Source: an uncultured Bacteroidota bacterium (GTDB taxonomy: Bacteria; Bacteroidota; Bacteroidia; UBA7662). From it: a stretch of DNA of 9,512 nt. Shown piece by piece: positions 1-6,165 of this stretch. Below the pieces are notes generated by a model. The model searched no databases, had not been told where the DNA came from, and saw only the letters and a list, made by a program, of their open reading frames with translations. Numbering within the stretch: position 1 is the stretch's first letter; every line of letters begins with the position of its first letter. Location of the stretch: contig CAIVQI010000260.1 in NCBI GenBank assembly GCA_903908015.1, forward strand, positions 1-9,512, given 5' to 3'. Both the position numbers and the translations under genes were made by a program.

Positions 1-1323
1 ATTCCAGGGCGACCATTCGCCCATCACGCCCAGCAGCCCTTTCTTACCCATTTGGGGCAAAGGAAGGCTGTCACCCGACCCCCCATAGTAGGCCTTCCGA
101 TGCGCGTACTGCTGAGAAAGGTAAAACTGGGTCTCGCGTTTTGCCCCTATGTTGCGGTGAATGGCTTCGAGCTGGGTGCTGATGGAGCGCTGTAGGATTT
201 CTTCCGATAACCGCGCCCTTGGTGCTTCAACCTGCCAGTCGCTGCCGCCGCGTCGTTCCTCAGCAATGGCAAGGCCATTAAGCCGGAGCCCCCAGGAGTC
301 AGATAGCCGTTTTTCCATCAAAAATCCCGCTGATGTGCCCCGGAGTCGTGCGATCTCACTGAATCCATCGCCATCGCGGTCGTAGGGCGCACGAAGGCGG
401 TGGTTGATAAAAGCTGTTGCACTGGCCGGCCGCTTGTCAAACTTATCACGCCCTGAAGCCGGTTTCGTGGACCCTAAAGCCGGTTTCGGGGTGGTAACCC
501 AATCCGCGTGAACACGCCAAAGGTGATCGCCTATGCCACCATTGGGCAGAAAAGACGACTGCTGGACCGCACCCCAGCCCCGTTCTTGTGCCTTACGGGT
601 CACCACATTCACCACCCCGCCTACGGCATTGGCCGCATAGGCAGCAGATCCCCCACCCCGAAGCACTTCAATTCGTTCGATTAGCGCACTGGGGAGGTGG
701 TCGAGCCCATACGCTGCGTTCAGTCCCCCCACCAGCGACTGCCCATCAATCAATATTTGGGTATACGGCCCGGCCAAGCCATTCAACCGAACCTGTGTAT
801 ACCCACAAGTCTGGCAGTTGTTCTCCACCTGAACCCCCGGGGTATAGGGCAGTGCCTCGCCCAGGTTTGTGGCGTTGACCTGCTCGAGCCGCAGCGCGTC
901 AATCGATGTCACCTCCGCTGGTGTGCCGTTACGAACAATATTCGTGGTTTCAACAAGAACCCCGAGCAATTCCACCGTTGCAGGCTGAAGCGTAAACGAT
1001 AGGCCTTTGCAATCCCCATGGTCCAGGCTTATGCGAACCGACTGGTAGCCAAGGCTTCTGATGAACAGCTCTTGAGGAGGTTGTTTTGTCATCAATTGAA
1101 AACGTCCACTGCTGTCGGTGGTTGTGGCATCACCAGCCTCTGTTTGCAAGGTCGCCGCTACTGCAGGTATGGAATCGATGCGTCCCATGGCGTTAATATG
1201 CAGCCATACACGACCTGCACACCGATGAATTGTAGTTCCTGGCTGTGCAACCACCGGCCTGATTGGGGTTAGCAGGCTCACCAAAATCAACACGATGCAT
1301 AAGATGATCTTCGCTGTGCGCAT
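1..1323 (-). CDS. TonB-dependent outer-membrane receptor, N-terminal part (partial, runs off left edge)
   Basis: Outer-membrane active-transport receptor, presumably energised by TonB-ExbBD. I read this frame directly from the reverse complement: 441 uninterrupted codons from an ATG at 1323 to base 1, so the barrel is cut by the window. Residues 1-26 form a signal peptide (MRTAK, hydrophobic stretch IILCIVLILVSLL, cleavage after PVVA). Residues about 36-115 resemble a carboxypeptidase-regulatory-like domain (TDSSGRF near 69-75). Residues about 125-244 are the plug, with NNCQTCGYTQVRLNGL at 168-183, then ILIDG, then IEVLRGGGSAAY and AVGGVVNVVTRK. The barrel starts after that, with a DRDGDGFSE loop. 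The plug with its Cys170/Cys173 pair is a type common in Bacteroidota receptors annotated as haem-, cobalamin- or siderophore-like; the substrate cannot be told here. A metal-repressor-like operator upstream suggests metal or haem uptake (inference). Confidence 0.93.
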   Translation of the reverse strand, partial: MRTAKIILCIVLILVSLLTPIRPVVAQPGTTIHRCAGRVWLHINAMGRIDSIPAVAATLQTEAGDATTTDSSGRFQLMTKQPPQELFIRSLGYQSVRISLDHGDCKGLSFTLQPATVELLGVLVETTNIVRNGTPAEVTSIDALRLEQVNATNLGEALPYTPGVQVENNCQTCGYTQVRLNGLAGPYTQILIDGQSLVGGLNAAYGLDHLPSALIERIEVLRGGGSAAYAANAVGGVVNVVTRKAQERGWGAVQQSSFLPNGGIGDHLWRVHADWVTTPKPALGSTKPASGRDKFDKRPASATAFINHRLRAPYDRDGDGFSEIARLRGTSAGFLMEKRLSDSWGLRLNGLAIAEERRGGSDWQVEAPRARLSEEILQRSISTQLEAIHRNIGAKRETQFYLSQQYAHRKAYYGGSGDSLPLPQMGKKGLLGVMGEWSPWN

Positions 1324-1360
1324 GATAAACATCTTTTTTGTTGTTTATTGGTTAATGGAC

Positions 1361-1422
1361 TTCGGTTGATGGCTTTCAGCATCATTTGCATGAGTCGCGT
1401 ATGTCGTTTCGGTTGATGGCTT
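1361..1422. repeat. 15-bp direct repeat in receptor leader
   Basis: TTCGGTTGATGGCTT occurs exactly at 1361-1375 and again at 1408-1422, 47 bp apart. Both copies lie between the predicted receptor transcription start and its ATG, so the leader mRNA would carry AAGCCATCAACCGAA twice. A related shorter GGTTAATGG sits at 1350-1358. The function is unknown. Confidence 0.6.
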
Positions 1423-1459
1423 AAGGGGTGTAAGCAGAATAAATGTGCAGTTCAGAACA

Positions 1460-1467
1460 CAAAAATA
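1460..1467 (-). promoter_or_regulatory. Candidate -7 box (TATTTTTG) of the receptor gene
   Basis: On the minus strand TATTTTTG matches the Bacteroidota -7 consensus TAnnTTTG exactly. It predicts a transcript starting near 1454 and a leader of about 130 nt before the receptor ATG at 1323. No TTG lies at the expected -33 distance; that stretch is occupied by the 1474-1502 repeat cluster. Confidence 0.55.
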
Positions 1468-1473
1468 GGACAA

Positions 1474-1502
1474 TCTAAATTAATATTTAGACTAATCTAA
1501 AT
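1474..1502. promoter_or_regulatory. Triple half-site operator, DtxR/MntR-like
   Basis: Three 7-bp half-sites alternate in orientation: TCTAAAT (1474-1480), ATTTAGA (1485-1491) and TCTAAAT (1496-1502). They are separated by 4-bp spacers, so they repeat every 11 bp. This makes two overlapping perfect inverted repeats that share the middle half-site. The form TTTAGA-n4-TCTAAA resembles operators of DtxR/MntR-family metalloregulators (TTAGG/CCTAA type) more than a Fur box. The cluster begins 6 bp upstream of the receptor -7 box and covers its -33 region, the expected place for a repressor. The regulator itself is not in the window, so its identity is inferred. Confidence 0.55.
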
Positions 1503-1519
1503 TAAATCCACGGCTTGAA

Positions 1520-1549
1520 TTTGGCGACCTCAGCGACCTTGTATATTTT
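1520..1549 (+). promoter_or_regulatory. Candidate promoter of the DUF4442 gene
   Basis: TTTG at 1520-1523 and TATATTTT at 1542-1549 (one mismatch to TAnnTTTG) are separated by 18 nt, within the Bacteroidota -33/-7 range. The predicted start of transcription falls at about 1553-1556, on or next to the ATG at 1556, implying a leaderless or nearly leaderless mRNA. Confidence 0.45.
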
Positions 1550-1555
1550 CACCTA

Positions 1556-2038
1556 ATGAATGGATCATACAGATTATTTTTCCGGTGGATGATGCTTTGG
1601 CAACTTCCACTTGCCTGGCTGGCCGGATTACAACTGAAATCTTGTAACGATCAGGAGTGTATCATCACGCTCAAACACCGGTGGATCAATCAAAACCCCT
1701 TTCGCTCCATATACTTTGCGGCCCTCTTGATGGCTGGGGAGATGGCGGGAGGACTTCCCGCACTGCTACACATCAGGAAAAAGGGCTACAACAGCGCCAT
1801 GTTGGTCACCCATATAGAGGCGTCGTTCTACAAAAAGGCCGTCGGGCGCATTCAGTTTCGGTTTGAAGCGGTGGATGCCATTCGGAAGGCGGTCGACACG
1901 GCACAGGAATCGAGCGATGGCCCCACTACATTCCCTGCCCTAACCACCGCCTACGATGAAGCGGGTAACCGAATCGCTGAGATCCGCGCCCTGTGGAGCT
2001 TCAAGACGCGGGCCAACAGCCATATTATTCGGGGGTGA
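1556..2038 (+). CDS. DUF4442 / YiiD-C-like hotdog-fold putative thioesterase
   Basis: A 160-residue cytoplasmic protein resembling the DUF4442 family, which has the hotdog fold of acyl-CoA thioesterases; the true substrate is unknown. Family-like features are WQLPLAWLAGLQL at 15-27, the HRWINQNPFRSIYFAA stretch at 41-56, GEMAGG at 61-66, SAMLVTHIEASFYKKA at 80-95, and a C-terminal strand ALWSFKTR at 145-152. The length is typical for a single hotdog domain. The start at 1556 keeps the N-terminal residues usually seen before the WxLPLA segment; ATGs at residues 12-13 would trim them. The gene is divergent from the receptor. Its last 14 bp overlap the end of the convergent thiamine pyrophosphokinase gene. 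It could contribute to acyl-CoA turnover, but no neighbour proves this. Confidence 0.85.
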   Translation: MNGSYRLFFRWMMLWQLPLAWLAGLQLKSCNDQECIITLKHRWINQNPFRSIYFAALLMAGEMAGGLPALLHIRKKGYNSAMLVTHIEASFYKKAVGRIQFRFEAVDAIRKAVDTAQESSDGPTTFPALTTAYDEAGNRIAEIRALWSFKTRANSHIIRG

Positions 2039-2705
2039 AAATCTCCATGAGCAGCAGGGAACCCGAAGTGTATCGCACCTCAACCCAACCATCCTCAGCC
2101 ACCGCATTGCTGCTGCCAATGCGCCCCCCCAATTCCAGCGTCTCGCCGGCCAAGGGGTAAACCAGGTTTTGGGTGACAACCCCATCCGCCCTGCCCATCG
2201 GCATCAAAGAGAGGGTTGTGCCCCCGGGGTACCATTTCCTGAATATGGGGGGAAGCAGAAATGTGCGGGTTGCATCGTCGATCAGGTTCAGGGAAATGCG
2301 TCCGCCGAATTCGGCCAAAATGCTAAAATGCGCGAGGAAATGGTCGCTGCGACCGCCACCACCCCAAATGATGTGCGCCGAAGGATGAGCCCGTTCGATC
2401 AGGAAATCCAGGCCCTTCTGAAGATCGGATTTGTTTTGGTTGGGCCGGTGCACAAATTCCGGCCTACCCGAGCCCACCCCAACAGGCTGATCAGAAGGGG
2501 AAAGTAAGCCCGTACTATCGAAATCGCCCAAAACCGCATCTACCGCTATGTCCATGGCCTTGAGGCGATCATAGGCGCCATCGAGCGCCAGCACATACGG
2601 ACACCACTCCAATAATGCAGTCATTAAGGCGCGACTACACGCATCCCCATTGGCCACCACCAAAGTGGGTTCCTGGAGTTCGCGAACAAAATGGTGACTG
2701 CTCAC
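2025..2705 (-). CDS. thiN: Thiamine pyrophosphokinase
   Basis: Transfers pyrophosphate from ATP to thiamine, giving thiamine diphosphate in the cytoplasm. The 226-residue product shows both family domains. The catalytic part has LDGAYDRL at 41-48, the acidic GDFDS metal-binding motif at 60-64, NQNKSDLQKGLDFL at 89-102 and GGGGRSDHFLAHF at 115-127. The C-terminal thiamine-binding beta domain runs about 145-226, with the conserved GSSN at 197-200 and a terminal GSLLLMEIF. The start is GTG at 2705: the only upstream in-frame codons lead straight to a TAG at 2720, which is the stop of the acyl-CoA dehydrogenase gene. The gene lies 12 bp after that stop and is probably cotranscribed with it. Its 3' end overlaps the convergent DUF4442 gene. 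Confidence 0.93.
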   Translation of the reverse strand: MSSHHFVRELQEPTLVVANGDACSRALMTALLEWCPYVLALDGAYDRLKAMDIAVDAVLGDFDSTGLLSPSDQPVGVGSGRPEFVHRPNQNKSDLQKGLDFLIERAHPSAHIIWGGGGRSDHFLAHFSILAEFGGRISLNLIDDATRTFLLPPIFRKWYPGGTTLSLMPMGRADGVVTQNLVYPLAGETLELGGRIGSSNAVAEDGWVEVRYTSGSLLLMEIFTPE

Positions 2706-2717
2706 AGTCGACCTACA

Positions 2718-3857
2718 CTATTTGTAGAGACTCCGCGCAATCACAATGCGCTGCACCTCAGAGGTGCCCTCATAAATCTGGGTGATTTTGGCATCGCGCA
2801 TCAAACGCTCCACATGATATTCCTTCACATAGCCATAGCCGCCATGCACCTGAACCGCTTCGGTGGTTACCTTCATGGCGACCGAAGAAGCAAACAGCTT
2901 GGCTTGCGCACTCGCACTGTCGTAATCGAGGTGCTGATCCTTCAACCAAGCCGCTTTGAGGCACAGCAAACGGGCCGCTTCAATTTCGGTGGCCATATCA
3001 GCCAGTTTGAATTGAATTGCTTGGTGGTTCATGATTTCTGTTCCGAAGGCCTTGCGCTCCTTGGCGTATTGAACCGAAAGCTCGTAGGCTCCAGAAGCAA
3101 TGCCCAGTGCCTGAGCTGCGATGCCAATCCGTCCACCCGACAACACCTTCATGGCGAACTTGAACCCGAAGCCGTTCTCTCCAATGCGGTGGCTTTTCGG
3201 GACCTTCACATCCGTAAACATGATGCTGTGCGTGTCGCTGCCCCGAATACCCATTTTGTCTTCCTTTTTCCCCACCTGAAAACCAGGCCAGTCGCGCTCC
3301 ACAATAAAAGCATTGATGCCCCGGTGGCCTTTGTCCACATCGGTTTGCGCGATCACGATATAAACTGATGCGCTGTTGCCGTTGGTGATCCAATTTTTCG
3401 TTCCATTCAACAGATAATGGTCGCCCATATCGATGGCGGTGGTGCGCTGTGAGGTGGCATCCGAACCTGCTTCGGGCTCCGACAAGCAGAAGGCACCGAT
3501 TTTACGGCCAGCGGTGAGGTCGGGCAGATATCGCTGTTTCAATTCCTCGCTGGCATAGCTTTCAATGCCCCAGCACACCAAGGAATTGTTGACCGACATA
3601 CAGACCGAAGCAGACGCGTCAATCTTGGAGATCTCCTCCATGGCCAATACATAAGATATGGTGTCCATACCCCCTCCACCGTATTGCGGACTCACCATCA
3701 TGCCCATCAGTCCCAATTCGCCCATCATGCGGATCTCATCGGCCGGGAATTTTTGATGGTTGTCGCGCTCGATTACCCCAGGCAACAATTGATTGCGTGC
3801 AAAATCGCGCGCCGCCTGGCGAATCATTTCGTGTTCTTCGGTAAAATGTAGCTGCAT
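2718..3857 (-). CDS. Acyl-CoA dehydrogenase (short/medium-chain type)
   Basis: FAD-dependent cytoplasmic enzyme that oxidises acyl-CoA to trans-2-enoyl-CoA, passing electrons to electron-transfer flavoprotein; first step of beta-oxidation. The 379-residue product has signature 1 (AFCLSEPEAGSDA, 122-134), signature 2 (QVHGGYGYVKEYHVERLMRD, 336-355), the NWITNG segment at 155-160, and Glu363 in YEGT at the position of the catalytic base of short- and medium-chain enzymes. The start is ATG at 3857 (MQLHFTEEHEM). An in-frame extension to 3914 would add 19 residues atypical of the family and would cover the candidate promoter at 3881-3888. Bacteroidota homologs are often called butyryl-CoA dehydrogenase, but chain length cannot be set from sequence. 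thiN follows in the same frame after 12 bp. Confidence 0.96.
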   Translation of the reverse strand: MQLHFTEEHEMIRQAARDFARNQLLPGVIERDNHQKFPADEIRMMGELGLMGMMVSPQYGGGGMDTISYVLAMEEISKIDASASVCMSVNNSLVCWGIESYASEELKQRYLPDLTAGRKIGAFCLSEPEAGSDATSQRTTAIDMGDHYLLNGTKNWITNGNSASVYIVIAQTDVDKGHRGINAFIVERDWPGFQVGKKEDKMGIRGSDTHSIMFTDVKVPKSHRIGENGFGFKFAMKVLSGGRIGIAAQALGIASGAYELSVQYAKERKAFGTEIMNHQAIQFKLADMATEIEAARLLCLKAAWLKDQHLDYDSASAQAKLFASSVAMKVTTEAVQVHGGYGYVKEYHVERLMRDAKITQIYEGTSEVQRIVIARSLYK

Positions 3858-3880
3858 ATCGATAGAAATTTCAGAAAGTG

Positions 3881-3914
3881 CAAAGATACGCCGAGGAAGG
3901 GGAAAATGTCGCAA
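3881..3914 (-). promoter_or_regulatory. Candidate promoter of acyl-CoA dehydrogenase gene
   Basis: On the minus strand TATCTTTG (3888-3881) matches TAnnTTTG exactly, with TTG at 3914-3912 upstream across a 23-nt spacer, the long end of the accepted range. Transcription would begin near 3875, about 18 nt before the ATG at 3857. This supports the shorter start and suggests independent expression from the upstream membrane-protein gene. Confidence 0.5.
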
Positions 3915-3931
3915 TCAGCCCAGAACCGGTG

Positions 3932-5059
3932 CTAAAACAAATCGAGGATTTCCTTTCTGATCGTGCTGTTTACGGCAATGGCCAGGAGGATGGAGACCAA
4001 AAGGCCAATGCCCACCATGAGGATGTCCTTGCCGATGAGGCTAAAGGTTTTTTTCCAGCGCGAATCACCATGATAACCCGATAGCGACATGCCAATTTCT
4101 CGGCCAGCGAATAATCCGATGAACGCCCAGGTGGTACTCATGGGAATGGTGTTCACCAATGTAAACCAGAACAGTACACCTGCATAGACCAAGTCGATCA
4201 TTGTGGCCGCACGTACATCCACAACATTTGATTTTTCATCAACCACATTTTGGATTTTATCCCCCCTCAAATAAAACAGAAGGGCCAAACCAGCGAAAAT
4301 AAATGCACAGAAAAAGATGAGTTGCGGGATGGATAAACTGCGTGGAAGAAAAACAGCAATATTGGCGGCATCCTGGGCAATCCAGAGAAACCATAAAGTA
4401 CCGCTGGTGATCCACTGAAAGCCAGTCCAAAGCTGACTGGCATCACCTCTTTGAAGCCAGCGAAGGGGTTTTGAAAAAAGCCACCATATAAAAAGAGCTA
4501 CAAAAAACGCGATGAAATATCCAGATACGCTTTTCTGAAGCATGCCCGTCACCGTTCCTAAGGTTCCAGAAAATGATGTGAGCAACATAAAAGTGGTGCT
4601 CACAGGAATACGCAAACGCGTCAAAACCAACAGAATGACGGGTGCCGCTAATTGAAGAAAGGAAAATTCAGACGGGGATTCGGTGAGTCCTTTGCTTTGC
4701 AACCTCTGGTAGGATACGTCCCCATCGTAGAGCGACCAGCTGATCAAGATGGCCAATACGAACAGTCCACCGATGTAGAGCCATAGGTAATACCATGGAT
4801 ATCGATTGTTCGAAGCGATGAAGGTGCCGATGGTTTGGATGCTGTCGTTGGCTACCGCCGAATAGCCGGCCAACATAAATCCCAACCACATGGCCAACTG
4901 GGGATAAGGAGAAAAGGCCGCACACAACACCAACAATACCAATACGATGAGGTAGAATCTGCGCTCCGTGTTCAGGTGCACCAAAAGTGGGCTTGCAGAC
5001 GTGCCAAAATACCGGACAGGTGAACCGACAGCAGGGTCGACTGGTTTGCGGCGTTTCAT
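3932..5059 (-). CDS. Divergent PiT/PHO4-like polytopic membrane transporter
   Basis: A 375-residue inner-membrane protein with about ten to eleven hydrophobic segments (near 33-50, 53-70, 90-110, 133-150, 152-172, 178-197, 212-237, 243-264, 285-304, 306-322, 341-363). Two halves repeat the same motif pair. Half 1 has GYSAVANDSIQTIGTF at 65-80, then PVSTT at 152-156. Half 2 has IAQDAANIAVF at 227-237, then PMSTT at 306-310. In PiT (PHO4) phosphate:cation symporters each inverted repeat carries a GANDxAN-type motif and a PxSTT motif, so this looks like a distant PiT relative with the glycine lost from both signatures. The overall family call is inference; substrate could be phosphate or another oxyanion, or the protein may have a different role. 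The start (MKRRKPVDP) is the only good ATG. No clear promoter was seen; a 14-bp interrupted palindrome lies 27 bp upstream. Confidence 0.72.
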   Translation of the reverse strand: MKRRKPVDPAVGSPVRYFGTSASPLLVHLNTERRFYLIVLVLLVLCAAFSPYPQLAMWLGFMLAGYSAVANDSIQTIGTFIASNNRYPWYYLWLYIGGLFVLAILISWSLYDGDVSYQRLQSKGLTESPSEFSFLQLAAPVILLVLTRLRIPVSTTFMLLTSFSGTLGTVTGMLQKSVSGYFIAFFVALFIWWLFSKPLRWLQRGDASQLWTGFQWITSGTLWFLWIAQDAANIAVFLPRSLSIPQLIFFCAFIFAGLALLFYLRGDKIQNVVDEKSNVVDVRAATMIDLVYAGVLFWFTLVNTIPMSTTWAFIGLFAGREIGMSLSGYHGDSRWKKTFSLIGKDILMVGIGLLVSILLAIAVNSTIRKEILDLF

Positions 5060-5085
5060 TGATTAAAATCGGGTGTAAAATGCCA

Positions 5086-5099
5086 CATTCAAGTGAATG
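5086..5099. repeat. Interrupted palindrome upstream of PiT-like gene
   Basis: CATTCA-AG-TGAATG is a perfect 6-bp inverted repeat with a 2-bp centre, 26 bp upstream of the ATG at 5059. It could be an operator for the membrane-protein gene. The rest of the 162-bp gap (5060-5221) is AT-rich near the gene and shows no TAnnTTTG box on the minus strand. Confidence 0.35.
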
Positions 5100-5203
5100 A
5101 GAGGCCCTTTTTCATGTTATCTAATTGTTAAATAGCGCGCCGACCATCCAAAATTGTGCATGTGAAGGGTTTTTTGGGTGTGCATATGATATAGGGTTGG
5201 GGC

Positions 5204-5221
5204 AGCACCGACGGCGGTGCT
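5204..5221 (-). terminator. Hairpin just after apaG stop, no T-run
   Basis: AGCACCG (5204-5210) and CGGTGCT (5215-5221) form a perfect 7-bp GC-rich stem with a 4-nt loop, directly adjoining the apaG stop codon at 5222-5224. In the direction of transcription it is not followed by a T tract, so it is not a classical intrinsic terminator. It may stabilise the 3' end of the paa-apaG transcript or help another mode of termination. Confidence 0.4.
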
Positions 5222-5605
5222 TCAAGAAAGAATAAATGGTGCAACAAGCGTGAAAGCAGGCACTTCAACCCTTAGTTTTTCTCCAGATGGAAGATGGCCA
5301 AGGAAATAACCATGCATGCGTCCGAGTGGGTTCACGATCGGACAATAGGAACTGTATTCATGCCGGCCCCCGGGTTGTATTTCTGGGTATTCGCCCACCA
5401 ATCCTTCACCTGATACTTCACGTCGAATGACTGGGCCATCGGCAATAAACCATTGTCTCCTTGTCATCCGAATGGGTAATTGTCCGTGGTTGATGATGCA
5501 AACATGATACGCAAACACATATCCCCGGCTGTGTGGGGTGGAGTGTTCAGGCTTATATTCGGGTTGAACCCGCACCTCGATAGAGCCGGTGGTCGATGAT
5601 ACCAT
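5222..5605 (-). CDS. apaG: ApaG domain protein
   Basis: A small cytoplasmic beta-sandwich protein of the ApaG/DUF525 family; bacterial members have been linked to Co2+ resistance and Mg2+ efflux, but the biochemical role is unsettled. The 127-residue product matches the usual length and shows MVSSTTGSIEVRVQPEY at the N-terminus, FAYHVCIINHG at 31-41, RQWFIADG at 50-57, the family GxGxxG motif GEGLVG at 66-71, YPEIQPGGRHEYSSYCP at 73-89 and the closing VEVPAFTLVAP. I chose the ATG at 5605; an upstream TTG at 5626 adds seven atypical residues. It lies 35 bp after paaD on the same strand, as the likely last gene of the paa transcript. Why a metal-linked protein would sit with a diiron oxygenase operon is not known; chance is possible. 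Confidence 0.93.
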   Translation of the reverse strand: MVSSTTGSIEVRVQPEYKPEHSTPHSRGYVFAYHVCIINHGQLPIRMTRRQWFIADGPVIRREVSGEGLVGEYPEIQPGGRHEYSSYCPIVNPLGRMHGYFLGHLPSGEKLRVEVPAFTLVAPFILS

Positions 5606-5640
5606 GCCGACAAATATAAGGCACAATCGGATAGAACAAC

Positions 5641-6165
5641 TCAGACCGGCTTGAACTGCTCAAAAGCTTGCAGACAGTCGAAGCAATAGTGCATGGATCG
5701 GCACAAGGTAGGGCCAAATGGGGTTTTGAGGGTGGTATTGGCCGATGCGCAATACGGACATTCGGTGTGCTTTAATCGGTCGAGGTCGGGTTCTCCATTG
5801 TGCTTCGGGGGCGGCGCCAAGCCGAAATGACGGATGATTTCACGGCCATGATCACTGATGCGGTTGCTGTTCCAAGTGACGCTGAAATCGGTTTCCACCT
5901 GCACTTGCGTGTAGCCCAGTTGTTCGACCGCCTCGCCCACTTGCTTTTCCATGAGCCGAATGGCAGGACATCCGGCGAATGTGGGGGTCATGCGAACGAT
6001 AACCGATTGGTCGGGCGATACCTCAACCCCTGTGATGATGCCGAGGTCGACAACCGACAAAACTGGAATTTCAGGGTCCATCACCTGTCGAAGCGCCTCC
6101 CAAATGGCATCAACAGGGGGTGCCTTCGGGGCAACACCCTGGGGTTCTTGGGCTGGATTCACCAT
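5641..6165 (-). CDS. paaD: Phenylacetyl-CoA epoxidase maturation subunit PaaD
   Basis: MIP18/DUF59-family protein needed for activity of the phenylacetyl-CoA 1,2-epoxidase, probably through Fe-S or metal-centre assembly. The 174-residue product has the MIP18 domain at about 20-105 (MDPEIPVLSVVDLGII at 29-44; Cys66 in TFAGCPA) and the PaaD-specific C-terminal cysteine cluster: Cys136 and Cys139 in ECPYC, Cys155, and Cys161 and Cys164 in YCFDC. This C-terminal cluster separates PaaD from the SufT-like proteins that share the first domain. The ATG at 6165 overlaps the paaC stop by 7 bp, consistent with translational coupling. apaG follows. Confidence 0.96.
   Translation of the reverse strand: MVNPAQEPQGVAPKAPPVDAIWEALRQVMDPEIPVLSVVDLGIITGVEVSPDQSVIVRMTPTFAGCPAIRLMEKQVGEAVEQLGYTQVQVETDFSVTWNSNRISDHGREIIRHFGLAPPPKHNGEPDLDRLKHTECPYCASANTTLKTPFGPTLCRSMHYCFDCLQAFEQFKPV

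Noticed and set aside
588..1272. Several plus-strand open frames of 84-101 codons
   Set aside because: They lie wholly antisense to the clearly coding receptor gene, have Arg/Pro/His-rich low-quality translations and no family resemblance.
1474..1502. Fur box
   Set aside because: The half-sites TCTAAAT/ATTTAGA do not fit the GATAATGATWATCATTATC pattern; the DtxR/MntR type fits better.
2691..3368. Long plus-strand open frame of 225 codons
   Set aside because: Antisense shadow of the acyl-CoA dehydrogenase gene, which has complete catalytic signatures on the other strand.
3858..3914. N-terminal extension of the acyl-CoA dehydrogenase to 3914
   Set aside because: Family alignment starts at MQLHFTEEHEM, and an exact TATCTTTG promoter box lies inside the extension.
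5606..5626. TTG-start extension of ApaG
   Set aside because: ApaG proteins normally start at the MVS...TT segment; the extra residues are atypical.
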